A DNA stretch of 64,000 nucleotides from Acetobacteraceae bacterium (lineage in GTDB: Bacteria > Pseudomonadota > Alphaproteobacteria > Acetobacterales > Acetobacteraceae). The notes beneath the pieces were generated by a model, which searched no databases, was not told the origin of the DNA, and saw only the letters and a list, made by a program, of their open reading frames with translations. The position numbers were made by a program, and so were the translations under genes. The stretch spans positions 2,031,001 to 2,095,000 of the forward strand of contig CP039460.1 of the NCBI GenBank assembly GCA_004843345.1. Direction: 5' to 3'. Within the stretch, counting starts at the first letter, position 1. Every line of letters begins with the position of its first letter. Below, piece by piece: positions 17,372 to 26,473 of the stretch.

Positions 17372-19180
17372 TTAAATTTCTCCTATTGCCATCCACAAAA
17401 CGCTTTCAGGAAGGCCTCCTGTTTGAATCCAAAAACCTGTGGTTGAAATCCCCCAAATCTTATAATTGTCATTTTTAAGGTCTCCAGTATCAACAAAACC
17501 AATTGTGACATCTGGTGTGGACGAAAATGCCTGAGGGAATGTAATGAATTGCTTTGCAGATGAAGTGCTGATATCAGCATCGGTCAATGCTGTTGTGCCA
17601 CTTTGAATGAACTTGTTTGTTTCTCCATTCGGAAGTTTTGCGTAGGAGGATAAATCATCAAAAGACGGAATAGTTTCGATTAAATTTCCAGAGCCACTGC
17701 CGCCTGCAGCGAGGAGGTTCGTTTTTCCGTTGACGGTATGAAAACCAAACCAGTCTAATCCTGAATTTCCGTTTTTGTCGGCAGCTGAATCAGGCGCATT
17801 TGTCGATACATAGTTTCCCTCTGCCTGATAATCGCCTTTGGGCTGATAATTGTCCAAATCCTCTAAATTAGCACAGGTTGCAACAACGCCTGCGATCCCA
17901 TCGGTTGCTCGGACACGGGTGACGTTTTTGTCATCAATCCATCCGCCGATCCAGCTAATTCCGATATTATTATTTTCATCTGGCTTTGTAATATCTGCAT
18001 TCGTGATTGGATAAGAGCCTTTGGGTTGATACCCATTTAAATCACTCAGGTTCGCAGCTTCGATGAGATCACCTGCATCGTCTTTTGCTAGAAGATGTGC
18101 TACAGATGAATTTTTATTCAGACCAATCCAACCAACACCAAAATTCCCACTTTCGTCTGGTTCGGTGAGGCTTTCATTAGTCTTAACGTAGTCACCTTTC
18201 GGCTGTAGATTGGTTAAGTCATCTGTGCGAGCGGATACATAAGTTAGCTCGTTACCACCGCTCCCGAGAGTGACTTGAAGTCTGTCTTTTCCGTCACTAG
18301 AACCATTCCAAGAGCAGAAATTGGCAATGCCTACCTGTTTATTCTCATTGCGTGCAGCGGAAGGATCAAAAGTCGGTGTGTAAAAGCCTTTTTCCTGATA
18401 ATTATCCAAATCGTCTAAATTAGCACAGGTAGCGACAACCCCTTCAATCCCATCGGTTGCTCGGACACGAGTGACGTTTTTGTCATCAATCCATCCGCCG
18501 ATCCAGCTAATTCCGATATTATTATTTTCATCGGGTTTTTTAATATCCGCATTTGTGATGGGATAAGCGCCTTTAGGCTGATAATTGTTTAAATCAGACA
18601 GGTTCGCTGCGGTGACAATATCGCCCTCTTCGTCGGTTGCGAGAATACGGGCTGTTGAATCATTTTTGCTGAGACCAATCCATGAAAGGCCGACATTTCC
18701 ATTTTTGTCTGGCGGTGCATCAATTGCGTTGGTGTAAGCATAGTTTCCTGCTGGCTGAAGGCCTTTTTTAATGCTCACCCAGCTTGTCTGGTTTGGATCA
18801 GATGGATCATCAAGATTATCGTCTTTGATTGAGACAAAAATGTCGGGAATACCGCCTTTTGTATATGCAATTTTGGCGTTCTGCGGATAACCGCCGATGG
18901 CATCCGAAAAAGATTTGCTCCACCCAGGTACCAATCCCATCTCGATCAATTGAGCCGCTCTTGATAAATAGTTCAAAATACCATTAAAATCTTGCCCAAA
19001 AGGCGGAACACCACCAGCGGCAACGGGTGTCATATTAGTTGCTGTAAATCCTTTTTCGAGAGAGGCTGCACCAGCCTCTGTGGCTTCGGATGCTTTTTGT
19101 GGAATTTGGCGGAGTGTGTTGGGATCAGCATTAGCTGCCCAGACAGTAAAGAAGAGTTGCTTGCTATCTGACTGTTTCAT
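17372..19180 (-). CDS. Tail fibre protein with internal repeats
   Basis: 602 residues. The N-terminal 150 match phage fibre/collar proteins (FFTVWAANAD, PPFGQDFNGIL, AAQLIEMGLVPGW). The middle consists of repeats carrying GISWIG, VRATDG and ANLxDLxxYQPKG motifs, two of which are nearly identical. The C-terminal 80 residues (FITFPQAFSSTPDVTIGFVD, then TTGFWIQTGG) resemble the beta-sandwich tip of fibres that bind receptors. The gene lies after the baseplate genes, as expected for the host-recognition fibre. Confidence 0.8.
   Translation of the reverse strand: MKQSDSKQLFFTVWAANADPNTLRQIPQKASEATEAGAASLEKGFTATNMTPVAAGGVPPFGQDFNGILNYLSRAAQLIEMGLVPGWSKSFSDAIGGYPQNAKIAYTKGGIPDIFVSIKDDNLDDPSDPNQTSWVSIKKGLQPAGNYAYTNAIDAPPDKNGNVGLSWIGLSKNDSTARILATDEEGDIVTAANLSDLNNYQPKGAYPITNADIKKPDENNNIGISWIGGWIDDKNVTRVRATDGIEGVVATCANLDDLDNYQEKGFYTPTFDPSAARNENKQVGIANFCSWNGSSDGKDRLQVTLGSGGNELTYVSARTDDLTNLQPKGDYVKTNESLTEPDESGNFGVGWIGLNKNSSVAHLLAKDDAGDLIEAANLSDLNGYQPKGSYPITNADITKPDENNNIGISWIGGWIDDKNVTRVRATDGIAGVVATCANLEDLDNYQPKGDYQAEGNYVSTNAPDSAADKNGNSGLDWFGFHTVNGKTNLLAAGGSGSGNLIETIPSFDDLSSYAKLPNGETNKFIQSGTTALTDADISTSSAKQFITFPQAFSSTPDVTIGFVDTGDLKNDNYKIWGISTTGFWIQTGGLPESVLWMAIGEI
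17843..18030 (-). repeat. 188-bp internal repeat of tail fibre, copy A
   Basis: This 188-base segment is repeated at 18395-18582 with few differences, encoding the same roughly 62-residue module (PDENNNIGISWIGG and VRATDG). Intervening modules are more diverged. Confidence 0.85.
18395..18582 (-). repeat. 188-bp internal repeat of tail fibre, copy B
   Basis: Second copy of the fibre module, in register with the reading frame and 552 bases (184 codons) from the first. Confidence 0.85.
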
Positions 19181-19202
19181 AAAATTTCCATAATTTGGAC
19201 AT

Positions 19203-19224
19203 AAAAAAAGCGCCTAAAAAGGCG
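19203..19224 (-). terminator. Weak hairpin terminator between baseplate and fibre genes
   Basis: A 5-bp stem (CGCCT/AGGCG) is followed on the minus strand by seven T residues. It probably attenuates rather than stops late transcription. Confidence 0.55.
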
Positions 19225-19255
19225 ATTGAAAAAAGACATGGAGTAGGGAGGTTAT

Positions 19256-19948
19256 TTATGTGGAGACGTATTTAAAATTTAGCTGAACACCTGATGGTCG
19301 AATGAAATTCCCAGCCTGTTCAATGAGTGTGAACTCAATTGATGTCGGTCGAAAATCGTAGCAAATTGTCATATTGCAATTGAGATGATCGTCAATGAAC
19401 TTGTTGTAGAAAACGCCATTATTGAATGGCTCTGCACTATTTCCTGCTTCTTCAAATCCGAAGAAGGGGCCAGCCTCTGGTACATCTTCAATCCAGATGT
19501 TTTTGCCATTTCCACCAAATAAGATCATCAAAGCCCCATTGAGAGATTGAATGGATCCATCTGTGATGTTTGCAGCGGCCTTGCAAAAGATCAGCTTTCT
19601 AAAAGCATCATCTGTCAGGGCGTAGTTTTGCGTTAGAGGAACGCCTTCTCCCTTATAGAAGGGGCCCTGATTAAATCCTGTAATGTTAAGTAGGCCAGTG
19701 CCTTTTTCTGCCTCTGCAAAGCCAAGATATTCGTTTGCAACAGAGACTTTTATAACTCGGCCAACGCCAACAATACGTCCCCAAACATCTAATCCCCAGC
19801 CTGTGGCTGTTGAGGGGGCAAACACGTTCTGAAGAAAATTCTCAATGAGATTTGTTGGGTCAATTGCTTTATTAAAGCGCTCAAGAAGACCCGTTAAAAT
19901 CGGACTTGTTGCATACTGAGCAAGGAAGGTTTCATTCAAATTTTTCAT
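19256..19948 (-). CDS. DUF2612-type baseplate protein (gpI-like)
   Basis: 230 residues. The N-terminal half (LIENFLQNVFAPSTATGWGL, then DVWGRIVGVGR, then DDAFRKLIFCKAAANITDGS) matches DUF2612/P2 gpI-like proteins that link the baseplate to tail fibres. The C-terminal half has repeated FGFEEAG/FNNGVFYN segments. Its stop lies after, and its ATG overlaps by four bases, the end of the baseplate J gene, so they are coupled. Confidence 0.82.
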   Translation of the reverse strand: MKNLNETFLAQYATSPILTGLLERFNKAIDPTNLIENFLQNVFAPSTATGWGLDVWGRIVGVGRVIKVSVANEYLGFAEAEKGTGLLNITGFNQGPFYKGEGVPLTQNYALTDDAFRKLIFCKAAANITDGSIQSLNGALMILFGGNGKNIWIEDVPEAGPFFGFEEAGNSAEPFNNGVFYNKFIDDHLNCNMTICYDFRPTSIEFTLIEQAGNFIRPSGVQLNFKYVST

Positions 19949-21183
19949 TGGAGCGAGACTTTAATAAGATTTTGGTAAGTCACACCAACTTGATTCAAAT
20001 TGAAGTTGATTTCATTTTGAGAAGCACTGTTGTCTGTTCCAACGCCGAGGGAAAGCACACGACACCATGAGCAAGCTTCTTTGACAGCGTAAATAATGTC
20101 TGTTGCATACAGAATATCCCCGAGCTTCGGAGAAGTGTCTGGAGATTCAAAATAGGCAATAATTGCTTGAGCGATTATATTTTGAGCATTGTTTGGAACA
20201 TTCGGACTGTTGGCCAGAACGATGTTAAAGAACACTGAAACAGACTGCGCATAGTCAAAATTGAATGTGTAAACTGGTGGATTGTCTCCATAAGCAGGGT
20301 TATTATCCGTCACCGTTACAGACTGATTTCCAGATGTTTGAACACCTGGTGGCTTTTTTGCCAGAATGGCTTTTCCAATATCTTGAGCATTTCCACCTTG
20401 CACAACTGCATAAACAGAGTTTGGCTTTAATGTAACGCCGTCAATCGTCAATTCAATTGCAGTTGGATTATCACGAACCTGTGCATCTGTTACGCCATTA
20501 AGCGCTAGTAATGCGCCGAGTAGCGAGGCATTCTGCCCCATGCTGTTTTTTGCAACAGAAGCAGATCTGCGGTTTTCAAAGTCGATACGCCCTTCAGCTT
20601 CTTGGCCAGTTGCGCCTGCGCTTGGATTATTGAGCGAAGCAATCCCTAAATTCCCCTGATAGAGCAAAAGACTGTTGGCAGGACACTCAATTGCGCCAGC
20701 ACTCAAGCAGTAAAGCTCAACCGAAACAGGTGAGGCTGTACCAGCAGGAAAGTATGTATCACTGAGTAATGCGTAAAGGTTACCGCCTGAAATAGCATCT
20801 GTTGCGACAACCGTCCCAGCTTTTAAAAGTGGTAAGCCATTTCCAGTCAATGTGAGTTGCACTTCCACCGTGGTTGGTGTCGCTTGTTTTCTATTCATAA
20901 AATAGATACGGCCGAGTGCATCTTGCATGCGTCCGCTTGCCTCTGACGGATCCATTCCGTTAAAAACCTCAAGAACACTGCTCAGAAAGTCGCCAAGAAT
21001 GGCTGTTTCAGAAATGGCGATTTGTCCCTGTGGCGTATTTAAAGCTGGATTAACATTACCGCCAAAGGCGGCATTGATGTCTGCCTGTACACCTGAGAGA
21101 ATATCTTGTTCGCTCGGTGCAGAATATCCTGCGGCGGTTAAAGTCGGAGCAGGCACATTCGTTGTGATATTAGAATCCGACAC
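19945..21183 (-). CDS. Baseplate J/gp47-family protein
   Basis: About 412 residues. The N-terminus (LSGVQADINAAFGGNVNPAL, then NTPQGQIAISETAILGDF) and the central GATGQEAEGRIDFENRR match baseplate J proteins, which form the hexameric wedge ring of contractile tails. I prefer the GTG at 21183, with GGAGAAG nine bases upstream, giving a 14-base overlap with the gp25 gene. An ATG at 21198 or 21225 would lengthen the overlap. Confidence 0.85.
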   Translation of the reverse strand: MSDSNITTNVPAPTLTAAGYSAPSEQDILSGVQADINAAFGGNVNPALNTPQGQIAISETAILGDFLSSVLEVFNGMDPSEASGRMQDALGRIYFMNRKQATPTTVEVQLTLTGNGLPLLKAGTVVATDAISGGNLYALLSDTYFPAGTASPVSVELYCLSAGAIECPANSLLLYQGNLGIASLNNPSAGATGQEAEGRIDFENRRSASVAKNSMGQNASLLGALLALNGVTDAQVRDNPTAIELTIDGVTLKPNSVYAVVQGGNAQDIGKAILAKKPPGVQTSGNQSVTVTDNNPAYGDNPPVYTFNFDYAQSVSVFFNIVLANSPNVPNNAQNIIAQAIIAYFESPDTSPKLGDILYATDIIYAVKEACSWCRVLSLGVGTDNSASQNEINFNLNQVGVTYQNLIKVSLQ

Positions 21184-21526
21184 GTTGTACTTCTCCATCT
21201 TCAAATTGAACGACAACATAGCCATTCAATTGTCTTTTGCTGTTTAATTGATTTGGAAAAATTTGAACGTCAGCAACGCCTGGAACTTTAAGTCCTGCCT
21301 CCCTTGCTAAAGAGCAAAAGATTGGGATTTCGTTTTGGTTTCCGAGAATACCTCGGTCATATGGCAAGCCTTGCTGGAGATCGTACCAAATTTCACCAAT
21401 CCATGTTTGAATGGCAGAGGAAACATCTTGAAGCGTTGCCTGCTTATCAGAAATCACCTCAATATTTCCGCTGCTATCAAGCTTCAAATCCCAGTTTGTA
21501 TTATCGAGAGCAAGTGAAGTTGTCAT
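21170..21526 (-). CDS. GPW/gp25-like baseplate wedge protein
   Basis: 118 residues. DLKLDSSGNIEVISDKQATL and the following QDVSSAIQTWIGEIWYD, then PYDRGILG, match the gp25/gpW (GPW_gp25) fold. In contractile tails this protein initiates sheath assembly at the baseplate. It lies between the spike and baseplate J genes, the standard order. Confidence 0.82.
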   Translation of the reverse strand: MTTSLALDNTNWDLKLDSSGNIEVISDKQATLQDVSSAIQTWIGEIWYDLQQGLPYDRGILGNQNEIPIFCSLAREAGLKVPGVADVQIFPNQLNSKRQLNGYVVVQFEDGEVQRVGF

Positions 21527-22320
21527 CCTATTGCTTCTCCCGTGTTTGCGCCCATATTTCCGTTACTGTGAACATGTTTTTGAAGGGAAATTGAGCCTGA
21601 GATGATGTCTCCATCAGCTTGTATTTCGCCAGAACAGGTGATTTTCCCTTGAACTGTTAAGTCCTTCTTGCACGTTAGATTGCCTTGAATTTCGACATCG
21701 CAGGTGATGACAGCATTTTTGCTTGTTAACGTGAATTTACTGTCTTTGACATCGAGCTGGATTTGGTTGTTGTCGCTTGCGTGAATCCGCCATCCTTTAT
21801 CTGTTGCGAAGATATATTGCTCAGGTGCGGAGCAGAGCATCGAAGGGATATACACAGCATCATTAAAGTGGTTGATGCGGTAAGAGGCAGGGGCAGATAC
21901 GTCTTTTGAAGAAAGGACGTTCTGAATATCTCGCCCAGCGATGGCAATGAAACCGATGTCATCCTTTTGTGGATCAATGACGAGCGCTGATTTTCCTGCC
22001 TGTTGGCGGAAATAGGGAACTCCATAAATTATACCGTGCTCAACAGTTTGCCCTGCGGCATCTTGCATCGAAACCATCGGCTGAACATCAACAGTGCCGA
22101 CATCAGCAGGGCTGCCGTCACCGTTCTTTGTGATGTTTACAGCAACGACTTTGACAGGAAGCTGTGGCGCTTGGTAGGCGAGTTTAGCTCTGATCAGCTC
22201 GTTTATTTTTGTTTGTTGAGAGTTGTCTGATGTAAGTTCTCGAAAAGAACTAAGCCCTAGTGTATCCATTGACAGAGTGATCCGTTCTGTTTGCTTCGAA
22301 GTATGTGAACCATTCGCCAT
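21523..22320 (-). CDS. gp138-like baseplate central spike
   Basis: 265 residues as the longest frame. An N-terminal OB-like domain (about 55-150) is followed by a beta-helical repeat region (EIQGNLTCKKDLTVQGKITC) and a C-terminal HVHSNG tip. In phage gp138/gpV spikes a terminal HxH motif binds an iron ion at the apex that pierces the outer membrane. The start is uncertain: an internal ATG at 22269 reduces the overlap with the hub gene from 71 to 20 bases, and neither start has a strong ribosome binding site. Confidence 0.82.
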   Translation of the reverse strand: MANGSHTSKQTERITLSMDTLGLSSFRELTSDNSQQTKINELIRAKLAYQAPQLPVKVVAVNITKNGDGSPADVGTVDVQPMVSMQDAAGQTVEHGIIYGVPYFRQQAGKSALVIDPQKDDIGFIAIAGRDIQNVLSSKDVSAPASYRINHFNDAVYIPSMLCSAPEQYIFATDKGWRIHASDNNQIQLDVKDSKFTLTSKNAVITCDVEIQGNLTCKKDLTVQGKITCSGEIQADGDIISGSISLQKHVHSNGNMGANTGEAIG

Positions 22321-23227
22321 TTGGCAGTTCGCAGCTTAAATTGTGAGTGAGTTTGTAAGGAACCCACATTCCATCCCAGGGTGATTTTAGCGATCCAATA
22401 TTTTGTCCAGCTTCATTTGTTGTTTTTGCAGATAGTTGGGCTGGGATATATCCAGAATTTAAGACAAAAGGTTCCCAAAAGTTCAGTGCTGGATTGAAAA
22501 GGCAAGAGCCTGTAACACGGAGCCCAGAGCAAGATGGGTATCCTCTAAGACCAGTTTCAGGACCTATAATAACTGGAGGAAAGTCTTCATTTTTAAAATT
22601 TCTTCCCCAGACATGAAGAATTTGAGCATATCTTTGTTTATCAATGCGAAATTGTCCTTGTCCACAATCGCGCACAACGCGTTGAATCATGTCTATTGCA
22701 GATCCGTGGCAGTAATAATTTCTAAAATTTCCTTCAATTCCGTGATCTACAAATCCAGTAAAACCTGCCTGAATTGCAATATCTGAGCAGATTTGAGATG
22801 CAGAAACGGGACCTTTGTATGAAAGAGGTTTAATACTCTTCGTGTTTATACCAAATGCACTACTTGCTTTAAAAATCAGTGCTGCATCTGGCGATTTTGT
22901 GTAGTCAGCCATGCTGTTTGTAATAGCACCCGAAAATATAGTCTGAATTCCTCCTTGTTGGTTAGGAACTTTAATATCTACATAATCGTCAGAAACATTT
23001 CTGATCGTGCTATTCTGCGCCGTGACAAGCCCATCTGCGTATGAAAGTCGGTTCATTTCAGAGGGACGCATGCCTTCAATTATACAAGATGCCAGTTGAG
23101 AGTAACCAGTCGCACCGTTTGTGATAGAGACCTGTGCTCTATGTCCTTTGATTTCAAATCCACCACCTTCTTTCAGCCGAAAGGTGAAGATAATATCTCT
23201 TTTTTGAAGAGAGCCAGTAGGGATCAT
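22250..23227 (-). CDS. Baseplate hub protein (gp27-like)
   Basis: 325 residues, mostly predicted beta. The context (between the plug and the spike) and the pattern with ISITNG-type strands, SQICSDIAIQAGF and a central domain with DMIQRVVRDCGQGQFRID resemble baseplate hub proteins of myoviruses, which anchor the spike to the tail tube. Its ATG overlaps the end of the plug gene by four bases. Confidence 0.72.
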   Translation of the reverse strand: MIPTGSLQKRDIIFTFRLKEGGGFEIKGHRAQVSITNGATGYSQLASCIIEGMRPSEMNRLSYADGLVTAQNSTIRNVSDDYVDIKVPNQQGGIQTIFSGAITNSMADYTKSPDAALIFKASSAFGINTKSIKPLSYKGPVSASQICSDIAIQAGFTGFVDHGIEGNFRNYYCHGSAIDMIQRVVRDCGQGQFRIDKQRYAQILHVWGRNFKNEDFPPVIIGPETGLRGYPSCSGLRVTGSCLFNPALNFWEPFVLNSGYIPAQLSAKTTNEAGQNIGSLKSPWDGMWVPYKLTHNLSCELPNGEWFTYFEANRTDHSVNGYTRA

Positions 23228-23526
23228 TGGAATGACCTAAAAATAAGTTGGTAGCGATCGCCTAAGCCATTCAAAGTTGGATCTGTGTTTCCTTGTGTAT
23301 CAAGAAAAACAAAATCACCATTGATAGAGAATGTTTTATCTCTAAGCATCCAAGTTTTATTCAAGCATAGAACACCTGCTGCAATAAGGGTGTTTTCGAC
23401 CCAGATGTCGCAGTAAATTCCAGATGCTAGTTGCCTAATCCACAGCATTGTTTTTTTGCCGAGCAAAAGGCTTTGAACTTTTTGTGAGGGGACTTTTGAA
23501 ATTGGAAGAACGTAATTTGTCGTCAT
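23224..23526 (-). CDS. Baseplate plug-type protein (DUF6983-like)
   Basis: 100 residues. The pattern starting NYVLPISKVPSQKV and ending in GLGDRYQLIFR matches the small phage baseplate plug family, found between the Dit-like baseplate protein and the hub in this phage type. It is coupled by four-base overlaps at both ends. Confidence 0.7.
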   Translation of the reverse strand: MTTNYVLPISKVPSQKVQSLLLGKKTMLWIRQLASGIYCDIWVENTLIAAGVLCLNKTWMLRDKTFSINGDFVFLDTQGNTDPTLNGLGDRYQLIFRSFQ

Positions 23527-24236
23527 GGCAATGCACTCAAGAGATTGTCAACGAGAGGATTGGGAAGTTCGGGCTGAACATTGGCTGTGCTCAAAATGCT
23601 TGCGCCGCTGGGCGTTGCCGTTCCCAGAAATTGCAAAGAAGCTGTTTCTCTGACCTCTCTAACTTGAACCGAAATTTCAAACATGTTTACAGAGGCAAGC
23701 TCTCTAACTTGAGAAGAGCCGATGACTTCAACAGGTCTCCATCCATATTCGGGCGTTCTTAATTGGAAATACTCTAAAGATGCCTTTGCATTTTCGACTG
23801 CCTGTACGAAAAGGGATCGCACATATTCGCCATTATCTCCTAAAATTGAACCAGAAGGGATTGCATTTATAAGAGGATTATTGGAGATGGCAGAGCCATC
23901 ATAGACGAACGTTACTGTTCCATTCAGTGGATTTTTAACTTTGTTAAAGCTGAAAAATTCGCCATTTTCCTGTGGAGCTTCAGAGATTGAGTAGTCTTGA
24001 TGAATGTCGGTTTTAGTAACATTCGCCATCGGAAATAAATCTTCGATGTTAGGAACGAAGGAGCTTCTATACGAAGTTACTATTCTTCCGAGACCAGTTT
24101 GAGAAAATTTATTGCTGAGAATACCTGCTGAGAATGTTTTAAAAATTCCCCATTTTACTTTTTCTGCATTGATAGAAGCATCTTCTAAAATCTGGCCAAC
24201 ATAGTCAGAGCCAATTGCGCCTGCATAATCAGCCAT
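23523..24236 (-). CDS. Baseplate/distal tail structural protein (Dit-like position)
   Basis: 237 residues, mixed alpha/beta. It is located directly after the tape measure, the usual place of a Dit-like or LysM-type baseplate protein that caps the tube. The C-terminal part (VNMFEISVQVREVRETASL) looks like strand-rich tail protein. No specific signature is visible, so the assignment rests on gene order. Confidence 0.65.
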   Translation of the reverse strand: MADYAGAIGSDYVGQILEDASINAEKVKWGIFKTFSAGILSNKFSQTGLGRIVTSYRSSFVPNIEDLFPMANVTKTDIHQDYSISEAPQENGEFFSFNKVKNPLNGTVTFVYDGSAISNNPLINAIPSGSILGDNGEYVRSLFVQAVENAKASLEYFQLRTPEYGWRPVEVIGSSQVRELASVNMFEISVQVREVRETASLQFLGTATPSGASILSTANVQPELPNPLVDNLLSALP

Positions 24237-25815
24237 TATCTGAGCCCTCCTCCTGAAGCATCATCCCATTGATCTTGCAATTCTCTTGCTAGATTTCGTG
24301 CCATGACCTTTGGATCTCCTCCTGCCTCAATAGGTGTGACATTGATTGTGGCATGAAAAGACCTATTGTCAGTTGTTGTATTATTTGAGGTAGGTGAGTG
24401 AGTGCTAAACGTTCTGTTGTATTCATTAGAAATTCGCTCCAACTCCATTTGTGAGGAGGTTGAATGATTCAAATTTCTAGTTTGATCTAAAATAGAGTTA
24501 TCAGTATTTCTAATATTCTTATTTTCATTGGAAATACTGTTGTTTGAAAGATTCCTTTTTTCATTATGAACGTTGGAATTTTCGATATTTTTTGTATCGT
24601 TATGGACACTTGAGTTGTCGATGTTGTTTGTCTCTGGATTACTCCTAAAATAAGTTGCAATGTCAGAAAAAAGTTCAGAAACCGCACCTGCTAAGTTTGC
24701 TCCAGCCTGACCTTCGAAGCCTCCAGCCCCTCCAAGTCCTTTTCCTTCAGCAGCTAAGTCCGCATCTGCTGCTGTTTCGGCAGCTCCTGTTTCTACTGCA
24801 CCAGCGCCTGCTAATTTTCCAATTGCACTTGCTGTCTTTCCGTATCCTTTAATTGGAAGAGATAGGATTGCCCTAATTGTTCCCAATGCTTTCAGAAAAG
24901 CTGCACTTGTTAGAAGTGTACTTAAGACACCAAGAGCGACTGCTAAGTCCGTTAATCCTTGAGCAATCGCATCTGGGTGCGTTTTTTCTAGCTCAATGAT
25001 TTTATCAAAGAATTTTTCAAGCTTAGGCTCTATTTTTTCAAAAGCCAAAAGACCAACTTGTTCTGTCTGAACTTTTAAATCGGTTGTTTTGTCCTTGAAT
25101 GCTTGTCCTAAATCGACATCTTTTTGTGTTGGACCTAAGCCATCATATTTGTGTAAGCGTCTTAAAGCGTCCGATCGATTTGATAAATCTTTAAGAGAAC
25201 GGGGTGCGCCAAGTTGGCCTAAAACACTTTCTCTCGTGTCAGTAGGTAGGTCTTTTAAAGATTCAACAAGCGTATCTAAAATATCTGTTCGGACATGTCC
25301 TTTTCCATCATAAAAATCGGCGGTGCTTAAATTTACTTGTGCACCTGCCTGTTTTACTAAATCTTGTCCTTCTTGTGTTGCTTCTAAGTCTTGTAGATGA
25401 GCGAGAAATTCGCCTGCATCATTATTTCCGCCACCAAGTGAGTTTAAAGCCCTGTTTAAAGATGTGATTTTCTCAGGTGCCATATCCAGCTGTCGGCTTA
25501 GATTTCCAACCTGTGCGCTTGAGTTTGCTATTTGATTTGAAAAGCCAAGAAGGGAAGCTCCTCCTGTGAATAAAGCAAAAAAGGCAATGGCTTGGTTTCT
25601 AGCTTCGCCCAACGTTTCTGCTGTCTTTTTGACACCTTCACTTGTTTTTTTGAAGGTGGATGTCTTATTTTTTCTACTGCTTCAATTGCACGTCCTGATT
25701 TTCTGGCGTCCTTTTCAAGAACATGAATTGCACCAGTTGCATCTTTAATGCCTTTTATGACACCGTTGGAATCAACAGCAATGGAAACAACGAATGCATC
25801 AAGTGCAGTGGCCAT
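24236..25815 (-). CDS. Tail tape measure protein, split by a -1 frameshift
   Basis: Two open frames overlap. One (start 25815) encodes a tape-measure-like N-terminus, VVSIAVDSNGVIKGIKDATG. The other, in the -1 frame to 24236, encodes the remaining 460 residues (TFKKTSEGVKKTAETLGEAR and onward). Protein sense changes frame at a run of six A residues on the minus strand (25668-25673). Joined there, the product is about 526 residues. It sets tail length and carries a hydrophobic helix near the middle. The C-terminal third is Asn-rich and repetitive. Either a slippage event, a mutation or a one-base sequencing error explains the break. Confidence 0.7.
24400..24640 (-). repeat. Degenerate 12-residue Asn-rich repeats in tape measure
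   Basis: Four to five units of the form N-I-x-N-S-x-V-H-N-E-x-K follow each other in the C-terminal third of the tape measure protein, at about 36-base spacing. Confidence 0.55.
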
Positions 25816-25849
25816 AATAAATCTGCTTAATAAATAGGGTGATGGAATA

Positions 25850-26470
25850 ATGAAATGTTTTGGAAAGCTTTGTGCTTTGGTGCTTGTTTCAGCGTTCTTG
25901 TTTGACGCAAATGTAGCTTTTAGCCAAACATCTATTTCTGAGTATAAATATGTAGATCATGTGCGGGGTAGTTGGACGCAGACATTTGACAGTATAGGAA
26001 CGCCTTCGCTTCGGTTTGTACTTCCTTTTAATAAAGGATATCTCTTGATTTCATTTGTTGATTCACGAGTGGATGGGATTTTTATAAATTTGGACGGTGG
26101 ATTTTCTTATGATTATTTAAATCCAAAAGGTGAAGATGTTATTTTTCACTTTAGGAATGGTAGAAATATTTCTATAAAACTAAAAAATACTGCGTATTTA
26201 AAAGCGGTTTCATTTGAGGCAGGCTCCTGCATGCCAAGAGGAGAATGTTTAGCATCTTCTCAGCTCGCAACACTTTTTCATGAAAGTGAGCTTTCCTTTA
26301 TCTCGCAGGGCGATAGGGCACTCATTTTAGAAGGTGATGGAATGCAGGAAGCTTTTCAAAAGTTTAGAGAGGCAATAGATCCCAAGACAAATCCAAAGTA
26401 TTTTGAATTTTTACAATCAAAAAAATGGATGAATAAAAAGGGAAATTTTAAATTCGCCCCTCTTAAATAA
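25850..26470 (+). CDS. Exported protein of unknown function, late-region cargo gene (moron)
   Basis: 206 residues with a signal peptide (hydrophobic core about 8-24, likely cut after AFS near residue 25), then a beta-rich domain and a single Cys pair (CMPRGEC). It is on the opposite strand to every neighbouring tail gene and sits between the tail chaperone and the tape measure, the pattern of a lysogenically expressed moron. A GATGGAA stretch lies just upstream of the ATG. Family not recognised. A periplasmic or surface role in the lysogen is inferred from the signal peptide. Confidence 0.72.
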   Translation: MKCFGKLCALVLVSAFLFDANVAFSQTSISEYKYVDHVRGSWTQTFDSIGTPSLRFVLPFNKGYLLISFVDSRVDGIFINLDGGFSYDYLNPKGEDVIFHFRNGRNISIKLKNTAYLKAVSFEAGSCMPRGECLASSQLATLFHESELSFISQGDRALILEGDGMQEAFQKFREAIDPKTNPKYFEFLQSKKWMNKKGNFKFAPLK

Positions 26471-26473
26471 ATA

